Shown here: positions 1 to 5,494 of the stretch, piece by piece
Numbering within the stretch: position 1 is the stretch's first letter
Layout: the number at the start of each line of letters is the position of its first letter
Translations under genes and position numbers: made by a program
Notes under the pieces: generated by a model
Databases searched by the model: none
What the model was told of the DNA's origin: nothing
Seen by the model: only the letters and a program-made list of their open reading frames with translations
DNA from: an uncultured Planctomycetaceae bacterium
GTDB lineage: Bacteria > Planctomycetota > Planctomycetia > Pirellulales > Pirellulaceae
Direction of reading: 5' to 3'
DNA: 6,253 bases
NCBI GenBank assembly: GCA_937967665.1
Contig: CALBSZ010000192.1
Location: 1 to 6,253 of the forward strand

Positions 1-4
1 CATG

Positions 5-87
5 GAGAAAAGGGGACAGGCACGGCGGACGCGACCGGATTTGCAAGCTGGTACCCGTTTGTATCACCGAGCCAGTCCCCTTTTCTC
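5..87. repeat. REP-like imperfect palindromic repeat upstream of manA
   Basis: Two 17-base arms, 5-21 and 71-87, are inverted copies of each other with one mismatch (16 of 17 positions pair). The left arm contains AAAAGGGGACAGGC and the right arm GCCAGTCCCCTTTT. The 49 bases between them show no strong second stem. The arm sequence resembles short repeats that I remember as dispersed in planctomycete and some other environmental genomes, of the kind mobilised by REP-associated tyrosine transposases (IS200/IS605-like); that link is recollection and no transposase is visible here. The element lies about 60 bases before the manA start, so it could form a hairpin in the leader or act as a transcription stop for an upstream gene. 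An open frame continuous with manA runs through it, but this does not look like coding sequence. Confidence 0.7.
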
Positions 88-145
88 GCGACCCTGCGCT
101 GTAGTACTTCGATCACTGCGTTCCGCTAGACCACCGGTCAAACCC

Positions 146-1132
146 ATGAGGCCCGATTTCGTGAACAAACTGACGCCGCTGCGTTTCGAACCTTTGTATC
201 GACGCTATCTCTGGGGCGGTCGGCGACTGGAAACCATACTGCACAAACCGCTTCCTCCCGGCAATGATTATGCGGAAAGCTGGGAAGTGGTGGATCATGG
301 CGGGGACCAGAGTGTCGTCGCCGGCGGTCCTCTGGCCGGCCGCACCTTGCACTCCCTGGTCCGCGACTTCGGCGAACCACTCCTGGGCCGCCATCATCCT
401 CAAAACCGTTTTCCGCTGCTGTTCAAGTTCCTGGACTGCCAACACAACCTTTCCGTCCAGGTCCATCCGAATGACGAACAGGCCGCGCGGCGAATCCCGC
501 CCGACCTGGGAAAAACCGAAGCCTGGCTGGTCCTGGCCACAACGCCCGGCGCACGCGTGCATGCCGGCTTGAAACCCGGTGTTGATCGCGGCCGCCTGGA
601 AGCCGACCTGCGGCAGGGCCTGGCCGAGCGCTGCCTGCACTCTTGGGAACCGCAACCGGGCGATTGCATCTTCGTACCGGCCGGAGTCGTCCACGCGCTC
701 GGCGCGGGACTCGTCGTCGCCGAGATCCAGCAGTCCAGCGATACGACGTACCGGTTGTTCGACTGGAACCGCGTCGACCAAGACGGGCGTTCGCGTCCGC
801 TTCACATTACGGCAGGACTCGACGTCATCGATTTCGCAGCCGGTCCCGTACACGCACAGGTTCCACAGCCCACGACGGTCGACGGCTGTGAATGTCTCGT
901 CGCGTGCGACAAGTTCGTGCTCCAACGCTGGCACATCGATGGCGAGACAAAAATCGACGGCGCGGACCTCTGCCGGATACTCACCGTCATCCACGGCCGG
1001 GCCACGCTGACCGGCGACTTTCCCAACCAAACCGTCTCACTCGGAGAAACGATCTTGATCCCCGCCTCATGTGGCGAGCTTACCGTCGTTCCTTCAGAAC
1101 CGACCACGCTGATCGAAATGCACCTGCCCTAG
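146..1132 (+). CDS. manA: Mannose-6-phosphate isomerase, class I (short form)
   Basis: Cytoplasmic zinc enzyme that interconverts mannose 6-phosphate and fructose 6-phosphate, linking glycolysis to GDP-mannose and polysaccharide synthesis. From the ATG at 146 the protein has 328 residues, close to the short Bacillus-type form. Visible hallmarks are the N-terminal FEPLYRRYLWGGRRL motif (residues 14-28), QVHPND (105-110), KTEAW (123-127), VPAGVVHALG (177-186) and EIQQSSDTTYRLFDW (193-207). By family comparison the likely zinc ligands are Gln105, His107, Glu125 and His183, and Arg203 is the likely catalytic arginine, so the enzyme looks intact. The start is uncertain: the GTG at 161 has a TGAGG ribosome-binding sequence (147-151) nine bases upstream and would give NKLTPLRFEP at the N terminus, where family similarity begins. 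The open frame extends upstream to position 2, but those codons cross the palindromic repeat and are unlikely to be translated. No operon partner is visible downstream. Confidence 0.93.
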   Translation: MRPDFVNKLTPLRFEPLYRRYLWGGRRLETILHKPLPPGNDYAESWEVVDHGGDQSVVAGGPLAGRTLHSLVRDFGEPLLGRHHPQNRFPLLFKFLDCQHNLSVQVHPNDEQAARRIPPDLGKTEAWLVLATTPGARVHAGLKPGVDRGRLEADLRQGLAERCLHSWEPQPGDCIFVPAGVVHALGAGLVVAEIQQSSDTTYRLFDWNRVDQDGRSRPLHITAGLDVIDFAAGPVHAQVPQPTTVDGCECLVACDKFVLQRWHIDGETKIDGADLCRILTVIHGRATLTGDFPNQTVSLGETILIPASCGELTVVPSEPTTLIEMHLP

Positions 1133-1159
1133 GTCGTGGCTTGCAGAACGCAATGCGCG

Positions 1160-1196
1160 CCGCCGTCCTGGCGCCTTCCGTGCGGGGCGGGTTTTT
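1160..1196 (+). terminator. Possible weak terminator after manA
   Basis: CCGCC (1160-1164) can pair with GGCGG (1186-1190), or CGCC (1172-1175) with GGCG (1186-1189), followed by a run of five T (1192-1196). It lies about 30 bases after the manA stop, where a terminator is expected. The stem is short and the alternatives compete, so this is tentative. The rest of 1133-1362 shows no gene or clear repeat. Confidence 0.3.
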
Positions 1197-1362
1197 CGGA
1201 ACAACTGCCCAGACCACTACAGTTCACCCGTATTCACCAAGCCGCTGGCGCGTTCGTCGCGGTCCGCACATTCGCGCGTGGTTCCACACGGCAGGTGAAA
1301 AAGCGAATTGCAAGCTAAAGCCCGGGGATTGCTAGCGTCGATGCTGGTACCAGGGATTCGGC

Positions 1363-1391
1363 TTGGATGGTTGGCGGCCGGCGCGTATAAT
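1363..1391 (+). promoter_or_regulatory. Sigma70-like promoter for the small lipoprotein gene
   Basis: A perfect TATAAT -10 box (1386-1391) lies 17 bases after TTGGAT (1363-1368), which matches the -35 consensus only in TTG. Transcription would begin near 1398, leaving a leader of about 28 bases before the ATG at 1426. It is the clearest promoter in the window, and it suggests that the lipoprotein gene is transcribed separately from manA. Confidence 0.6.
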
Positions 1392-1425
1392 CCCCCGCCC
1401 GTTTTTCTTCACATGGGATGCAGCT

Positions 1426-1674
1426 ATGCGAGCCGGTTTACTTGGCGTTGTTCTTTTTCTCGGCCTTTGCCTGGGCTGCAACGTGTCGCGACCGACTTTG
1501 CGTAACCCCGGCTCCGTCCAGCAGCAGCGCTACGGCGCCACCCTGCACGACCCCTACGCCGACAACGACCTCGGTCCCGAAGTCGTCGGCAGCCGCCCGC
1601 GCGAATTCCAGAAACCGCTGGCCGAACCCGTCCGCAACCGCTGGATGGCCGATAGCTGGTGGCGCGGATTCTAG
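1426..1674 (+). CDS. Small putative lipoprotein, planctomycete family of unknown function
   Basis: An 82-residue protein with a short N terminus (Met-Arg), a hydrophobic segment at residues 4-17 and Cys18 in the context LCLGCN, which looks like a type II (lipoprotein) signal peptide. The -3 position is Cys rather than the usual Leu, so the lipobox is imperfect. The mature part is hydrophilic and rich in Pro, Arg and Gln, with notable segments DPYADNDLGPEVVG (42-55), RPREFQKP (58-65) and a tryptophan-rich end WMADSWWRGF (73-82). I remember similar short proteins annotated as membrane or secreted protein in Pirellula-like planctomycetes, but no function is known to me. A longer frame begins at 1363, but the ATG at 1426 is preferred: it starts directly at the signal peptide and lies after the promoter, with a weak TGGGA (1414-1418) upstream. 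Likely location is the periplasmic face of a membrane. Confidence 0.75.
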   Translation: MRAGLLGVVLFLGLCLGCNVSRPTLRNPGSVQQQRYGATLHDPYADNDLGPEVVGSRPREFQKPLAEPVRNRWMADSWWRGF

Positions 1675-1740
1675 CAGACAGTGCGTTTCCTGGCGGGAGC
1701 CGGGGAACGAGTGGAACAGGGCCCTCATGTGATAAGAATA

Positions 1741-1765
1741 CCCGGCCTCCAAGATGGAGGCCGGG
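1741..1765 (-). terminator. Perfect 10-bp hairpin, rho-independent terminator
   Basis: CCCGGCCTCC (1741-1750) and GGAGGCCGGG (1756-1765) pair perfectly around a 5-base loop. On the minus strand the stem is followed by TATTCTTAT, moderately U-rich; on the plus strand no T run follows. It lies between two convergent genes, 57 bases past the stop of the minus-strand amidotransferase-like gene, so it most likely ends that transcript and may also slow readthrough from the lipoprotein gene. Confidence 0.8.
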
Positions 1766-1822
1766 CATCGAAAGCAGCGACTGGGCCGAGAAAGCAGTTC
1801 GGATTCCCAGTGCAAAACGCAG

Positions 1823-2569
1823 TTAGGCGACCATGCGGAACTGCGTCGCGTTGATCTTTACCCCTTCAATGAACTCTTCAAAAATACGCAGGTCCAAAGC
1901 CGACGCGGCATCGGATTCAGGATGGAACTGAGTGCCAATGGCAAACCAGTCGTCCATGTGACTTTCAATCGCCTCGATCACGCCGTCGGGACAACGGGCC
2001 GTGACACTGAATCCGGGCGCGACTTCGTCGATCGCCATATGGTGCTTGCTGTTGACGCGGATTTCGCCGTCGCCGTAGACCCGTTCCATCAGCGAACCGG
2101 GAGCGATGTCCAGCCCATGCCGGTGCGACATGTCTTGGGGATCCTTGTGCGGGATCGCATCCGGCAAATCTTCGGGAATGTGCAGGAACAAGTTGCCACC
2201 CATCGTAACGTTCAACAATTGCAAACCGACGCCGATGCCAAACACGGGCAATCGCCGTTCGGCAAGGGCCTTCATCAACATGCGATCAAACGTTTCGCGG
2301 CGTTCGTCCAGAATACGGACGCTGGGATGCCGCATGAACCCGTCGCGATGCGGGTCCAGATCCTGGCCGCCCACCAGCACGAATCCTTGCAGCCCGTCCA
2401 GGACGCAGTGCAGGTCATCCACTTCGTCAAGCGGAGGCACAATCACCGGAATCCCCCCGGCTTCGATAATCGAATCATAGTAACCTGCGGGCAAACACGA
2501 ATAGGCGGGAGCATCCTTCCTCGCCGCGCGGTAATCGGCATTTACTCCAATTAGTGGCTTGCAATGCAT
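1823..2569 (-). CDS. Peptidase C26 / PuuD-like class I glutamine amidotransferase with missing nucleophile Cys
   Basis: A 248-residue cytoplasmic protein of the gamma-glutamyl-GABA hydrolase (PuuD-like) family, whose active members hydrolyse gamma-glutamyl amides with a Cys-His-Glu triad. Family landmarks are PLIGVNADYR (5-14), GFVLVGGQDLDP (62-73), PVFGIGVGLQLLNV (108-121), RVNSKHHMAI (171-180), DGVIEAIE (195-202) and GTQFHPE (212-218). His216 and Glu218 of the triad are present. The nucleophile elbow, usually GICRG, reads GIGVG: the cysteine is Gly113 (codon at 2231-2233) and the following Arg is Val114. The frame is otherwise intact and full length, so this looks like a conserved pseudoenzyme or a protein with changed chemistry rather than a decaying gene. 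The ATG at 2569 has AAAGGA eight bases upstream. It is transcribed alone, divergently from the KAS III-like gene, and ends at the hairpin at 1741-1765. Substrate unknown; no symbol assigned. Confidence 0.88.
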   Translation of the reverse strand: MHCKPLIGVNADYRAARKDAPAYSCLPAGYYDSIIEAGGIPVIVPPLDEVDDLHCVLDGLQGFVLVGGQDLDPHRDGFMRHPSVRILDERRETFDRMLMKALAERRLPVFGIGVGLQLLNVTMGGNLFLHIPEDLPDAIPHKDPQDMSHRHGLDIAPGSLMERVYGDGEIRVNSKHHMAIDEVAPGFSVTARCPDGVIEAIESHMDDWFAIGTQFHPESDAASALDLRIFEEFIEGVKINATQFRMVA

Positions 2570-2577
2570 GGTCCAAG

Positions 2578-2583
2578 TCCTTT
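2578..2583 (-). promoter_or_regulatory. Ribosome-binding site of the C26-family gene
   Basis: On the minus strand AAAGGA stands 8 bases before the ATG at 2569. It is the best Shine-Dalgarno sequence in the window and supports that start. Confidence 0.65.
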
Positions 2584-2718
2584 CCCAAATTTTCCGGCAT
2601 CATGCGGGAGTTATGCGTCGAGGCGACTCGAGTGCTGGGCGAAGAAGAAGGCATGCGGTCACACAAGGGGAGTTCAACAGGATTCCGCTTTTCGCGGTTG
2701 ATCGAAGTGCGGCTGCAG

Positions 2719-2732
2719 GATTCGCGCGAATC
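2719..2732. promoter_or_regulatory. 14-bp perfect palindrome, possible operator
   Basis: GATTCGCGCGAATC reads the same on both strands. It lies about 150 bases upstream of the C26-family gene and about 375 upstream of the KAS III-like gene. It could bind a dimeric regulator, but a chance palindrome of this length somewhere in the window is not improbable. Confidence 0.3.
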
Positions 2733-3107
2733 TGAGAATCGTCGCGAGATGGCCGTCCTTAGCGAATCGAATTGTCGTTGAATGCTACTCATGTCGCCGC
2801 GCCCGTCCTAGGCACAACACCGGAGATTAGAAACCCCGTGGTCAGTGAAACGCCAAGAAGAGAATTCACCAACCCAACTGAAGGGCGAAGTTTAACGACT
2901 GTGCAAAGCGTGCCAAGCGCGCGGCGACATCTTGTTATTTCCCAGTCGCTAGCACACCATATCGTGTGCAAGCACTCAACTGCTAGCAGCCTAAAAGGTT
3001 ACGATCATTCCTTAAACGCGCGCGCCAGATCGCGGCTTTACGAAACGCCAACGGACCACTAAGTTGATCTACCTCAAAGCCGTAAACCGTTGCCCAGAAA
3101 GAACCTG

Positions 3108-4256
3108 ATGCAATACCACAACGCCTGCCTGGAATCGTTCGGATACACACTCCCTACCGAAGTCGTTACCTCGGCGGAAATCGAAAGCCGGTTGGCGCCC
3201 CTTTATCGTCGACTGCGACTTCCCGAAGGGCGCCTGGAGTTAATGACCGGCATTCGCGAACGCCGTTTCTGGCCGGCCGGCACGCTGCCCAGCGACATGA
3301 GTATCGCCAGCTGCGAACACGCGCTCGCCGCGGCAGACGTGGACCGCGCTGAAATCGGCGCGTTAATTCATGCCTCGGTTTGCCGCGATCACTTGGAGCC
3401 CGCCACGGCCTGCCGCGTCCACCATGCGCTCCGACTGCCGTCCGATTGCCTGATCTACGATGTTTCCAATGCTTGCCTCGGCTTACTGAACGGCATCGTC
3501 CAACTGGCCAACATGATTGAACTCGGCCAGATCCGCGCGGGACTTGTCGTCGGCAGCGAAGGGAGCCGGCAGCTTGTCGAAACGACCATTGCCAGCCTCA
3601 ATGCGGACGAGGCGCTGACGCGCAACCAGATCAAACGGGCGGTTGCTTCCCTCACGATCGGCTCGGGCAGCTGCGCCATGCTGGTCACCGACAAGGAACT
3701 CAGCCGCACCAAGAATCGCATTGTGGCCGCGGTGGCCCGCGCCAACACCGTTCATCATGAACTCTGCCACAGCGGGCAGGACGAAGCCGTGGCATCCGGC
3801 ATGCAGCCGCTGATGCAGACCGATTCGGAACGCCTCATGCAAGAAGGCATTGCTACCGGAGTCGAAACATTCCACGCGTTGCTCGCCGCCACCGGTTGGA
3901 CGCATGACGACATCGACAAGACCGTCTGCCATCAAGTCGGTTCCGCCCATCGCAAGCTGATGCTCGAATCACTCGGCATCGATCCGGCAATCGACTTTGC
4001 CACGCTTTCCTGGCTCGGCAACACCGGTTCGGTGGCCCTGCCATTGACGATGGCACGTGCGCTGGAAGCCGGCTTTATCGGCAGCGGCGACCATGTCGGC
4101 ATGCTCGGTATCGGTTCCGGCATCAACTCGATCATGCTTGGCGTCCGCTGGCAGCACGCCTTGGTTGGCAGTGCCGACGGCATCCATGATACTACACGTC
4201 GCGATACTACGCGTCGCGAGACGGCCGTGAAGCGTTTGGCGGAATCGACGAAATGA
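3108..4256 (+). CDS. 3-oxoacyl-ACP synthase III (KAS III)-like condensing enzyme
   Basis: A thiolase-fold synthase that by family would perform a decarboxylative Claisen condensation of an acyl group with an extender (FabH-like), or a related head-to-head or transfer reaction. The protein has 382 residues from the ATG at 3108, longer than E. coli FabH (317). The full Cys-His-Asn triad of KAS III is present: Cys123 in SNACLGLLNG (120-129), His275 in CHQVGSAHRKL (274-284) and Asn305 in LGNTGSVALP (303-312). The glycine-rich end GIGSGINSIML (334-344) is also typical. The last 20-odd residues extend past the core and hold two DTTRR units encoded by a 15-base tandem repeat (4188-4217). A TTG at 3090 would add six residues, but the ATG fits the expected N terminus (CLESFGYTLP) better. 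The gene converges on the fabI-like/fabZ operon with only 16 bases between stops, so it probably works with those genes. Its acyl substrate cannot be read from the sequence. Confidence 0.9.
   Translation: MQYHNACLESFGYTLPTEVVTSAEIESRLAPLYRRLRLPEGRLELMTGIRERRFWPAGTLPSDMSIASCEHALAAADVDRAEIGALIHASVCRDHLEPATACRVHHALRLPSDCLIYDVSNACLGLLNGIVQLANMIELGQIRAGLVVGSEGSRQLVETTIASLNADEALTRNQIKRAVASLTIGSGSCAMLVTDKELSRTKNRIVAAVARANTVHHELCHSGQDEAVASGMQPLMQTDSERLMQEGIATGVETFHALLAATGWTHDDIDKTVCHQVGSAHRKLMLESLGIDPAIDFATLSWLGNTGSVALPLTMARALEAGFIGSGDHVGMLGIGSGINSIMLGVRWQHALVGSADGIHDTTRRDTTRRETAVKRLAESTK
4188..4217 (+). repeat. 15-base tandem repeat in the 3' end of the KAS III-like gene
   Basis: GATACTACACGTCGC (4188-4202) is followed at once by GATACTACGCGTCGC (4203-4217), with one mismatch. 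The unit is five codons, so it duplicates the residues DTTRR in frame without disturbing the reading frame. It lies after the conserved core. Confidence 0.85.
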
Positions 4257-4259
4257 TGC

Positions 4260-4276
4260 GGGCGGCGCGCCCTTAT
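4260..4276. terminator. Small hairpin between convergent genes
   Basis: GGGCG (4260-4264) and CGCCC (4268-4272) form a 5-bp GC-only stem with a 3-base loop, followed on the plus strand by TTATT. It starts 3 bases past the KAS III-like stop and touches the stop codon of the opposing fabI-like gene. It is short, so termination here is only possible. Confidence 0.35.
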
Positions 4277-5070
4277 TCCATCACTTTCCTGATCACTTCG
4301 GCGTCGAAGTAATTGATGGACATGGCGGCGTCGACGACGATCGACTGGGCATTGATCCCGGACGAACGGGGACTGAGCAGGAACGCGGCCACGTTGGCGG
4401 CCTCTTGCGTGGTAACGGCCTGACCGCGCGGAATCACTTTCTCGGCATACAAATACGAATCGACGTAGCCGGGAATTCCCGCTGAGGCGGACGTTTTCAG
4501 CAGTCCGGGCGCGACGGCGTTAAAACGGACCGCGGAAAAGCGGCTGAACGACTTGGCCAGGAAAGCCAGCGACGAATCGAGCGCGGCTTTGATCGGCGCC
4601 ATGAACCCGTAGTTTTCGCTGGCCATCCGCGTGGTGGAAATGGAGATGGTCACGACCGAGGCATCGGGAGCCAACAGGTCCCGCAGCGCGTTGCAGAGGG
4701 CGGTCAAGGAATAGCACGAGATATCGACGGCCTGCAGGAACTGTTTCTTGCCGGTTTCGTGAAATGGTTTCATCCCGCCTTCGAAATCCGCAAAGGCAAT
4801 GGAATGCACCAGCCCGTGAAAGACGAACTGCCGCTCCGCCAACTCATCGCGCAGACGTCCAATCTGCTCCTCGAATTCGACATCGCAGACAAACACCGGC
4901 AGTTCACCGGCGAGTTTGGAGATGCTCCGCTTCCGCTCTTCGCTGCGCACCACCAGCACGATTTCGGCGCCGGCCTCCATCAGCGTCTGGGCGATGTGCC
5001 ACGCCACGCTCTTGCGGTTCGCCACACCAAAAATCAGAATCGTCTTGCCCGCGAGCTGCAAAAAGTCCAT
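4273..5070 (-). CDS. FabI-like enoyl-ACP reductase (short-chain dehydrogenase/reductase)
   Basis: A 265-residue NAD(P)H-dependent SDR-fold protein closest to FabI, which reduces the enoyl-ACP double bond in the last step of each elongation cycle. Family signs in order: FGVANRKSVAWHIAQTL (14-30, nucleotide binding), CDVEFEEQI (62-70), GLVHSIAFADFEGG (86-99), VDISCYSLTALCNA (115-128), ENYGFMAPIKAALDSSL (152-168) and FLLSPRSSGINAQSIVVDAAMS in the last third. Tyr154 and Lys161 keep the FabI Y-x6-K spacing. The second FabI tyrosine (Tyr146 in E. coli, ten residues before the catalytic one) is Ile144, and the usual YLG context is replaced by ISISTT. The protein may therefore act on an unusual acyl chain or be another reductase. 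It is the last gene of a minus-strand operon: its ATG follows the FabZ stop by one base, with GCAGG five bases before the start. A possible alternative is the main FabI of the cell, but the altered site argues for a specialised role. Confidence 0.85.
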   Translation of the reverse strand: MDFLQLAGKTILIFGVANRKSVAWHIAQTLMEAGAEIVLVVRSEERKRSISKLAGELPVFVCDVEFEEQIGRLRDELAERQFVFHGLVHSIAFADFEGGMKPFHETGKKQFLQAVDISCYSLTALCNALRDLLAPDASVVTISISTTRMASENYGFMAPIKAALDSSLAFLAKSFSRFSAVRFNAVAPGLLKTSASAGIPGYVDSYLYAEKVIPRGQAVTTQEAANVAAFLLSPRSSGINAQSIVVDAAMSINYFDAEVIRKVME

Positions 5071-5071
5071 G

Positions 5072-5494
5072 TCAGCCTGCCGCCATCGTGCACGCGAATT
5101 CGAAACGCGTTACCAGTTTCCCTGCGCAAGTCACTTTCGCGTTCAAAAAGAAGGCGTCCGCCAGGCGTTCGGTGAGTTCCACGGTCATCTGTATGGTATC
5201 GCCCGGCTTGATCATCTTCTTGAACTTAACATCGTTCAAACGCGTCGCCACGGGGACTCCGGCGCCGCCCTCTACAAACCCGGACAGCAGGATCGCGCCG
5301 GCCTGCATGCCGGCTTCGCAGAGAATCACGCCGGGGACGATCGGCTGTCCCGGATAGTGACCTTGAAAAAAAAATTCGTCAGGGCGGAATGTCTTGCGGC
5401 AGACAATCGACTTTTCCGCGCGTTCCACGATCTCGTCCACCAACAGCATGGGCGGACGGTGAGGAATCGCGGCGTGGATTTCGGCAATGCTCAT
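5072..5494 (-). CDS. FabZ-type 3-hydroxyacyl-ACP dehydratase
   Basis: A 140-residue single hot-dog-fold dehydratase, normal size for FabZ, which removes water from 3-hydroxyacyl-ACP to give trans-2-enoyl-ACP. The signature is complete: HRPPMLLVDEI (12-22), then QGHYPGQPIVPGVILCEAGMQ (44-64, core GHYPG and CEAGMQ), giving catalytic His46 and Glu60. Later FKKMIKPGDT matches the usual KFRRPVxPGD region. The start at 5494 is chosen because the protein then begins MSIAEIHAAIPHRPP as expected; the open frame reaches to 5611 but that part overlaps the upstream gene. The start overlaps the stop of the oxidoreductase gene as ATGA, and its own stop is one base from the FabI-like start, so the three genes are translationally coupled. 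Codons for Phe41-Phe43 form a run of nine T just before the active-site histidine. Because it sits with a specialised operon I give no symbol, though fabZ-like is certain at family level. Confidence 0.93.
   Translation of the reverse strand: MSIAEIHAAIPHRPPMLLVDEIVERAEKSIVCRKTFRPDEFFFQGHYPGQPIVPGVILCEAGMQAGAILLSGFVEGGAGVPVATRLNDVKFKKMIKPGDTIQMTVELTERLADAFFLNAKVTCAGKLVTRFEFACTMAAG
5366..5374 (-). repeat. Homopolymer of nine T inside the FabZ-type gene
   Basis: Three successive TTT codons (Phe41-Phe43, minus strand) make a 9-base run in otherwise GC-rich coding sequence, three codons before catalytic His46. Runs of this length are prone to replication, transcription or sequencing slippage. Confidence 0.9.

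Larger units (their letters stand above)
2570..3107. other. Divergent intergenic region without a convincing gene
   Basis: About 540 bases separate two divergently transcribed genes, so both promoters should lie here. I see no confident -10/-35 pair, tRNA, or protein with recognisable motifs. Open frames at 2554-2781 (+) and 2772-3062 (+) translate into low-complexity, motif-free peptides. Visible structure is limited to a 14-bp perfect palindrome at 2719-2732, a 6-bp hairpin at 2952-2969, and a direct repeat GCTAGCA at 2948-2954 and 2982-2988. Confidence 0.6.

Noticed and set aside
2..145. 48-residue N-terminal extension of manA
   Set aside because: It would be encoded largely by the palindromic repeat, and similarity to the family starts only after the ATG at 146 or GTG at 161.
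113..1030. 305-residue open frame on the minus strand across manA
   Set aside because: It is fully antisense to a gene with clear motifs, shows no recognisable domain, and is the kind of shadow frame that GC-rich codon use creates.
1754..2554. 266-residue plus-strand open frame across the C26-family gene
   Set aside because: Antisense to a gene with strong family motifs; its translation has no recognisable domain and it starts inside the terminator hairpin.
2952..2969. Hairpin GCACAC / GTGTGC with a 6-base loop
   Set aside because: The stem is only 6 bp, there is no T run and no association with a gene end; likely chance.
2772..3062. 96-residue plus-strand open frame in the divergent gap
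   Set aside because: No motif, no clear ribosome-binding site, and a composition that looks like random translation; it could not be supported as a gene.
3090..3107. TTG start six codons upstream for the KAS III-like protein
   Set aside because: No ribosome-binding sequence before it, and the extra residues lie outside the expected N terminus.
3483..3950. 155-residue minus-strand frame across the KAS III-like gene
   Set aside because: Antisense shadow of the gene carrying the Cys-His-Asn triad.
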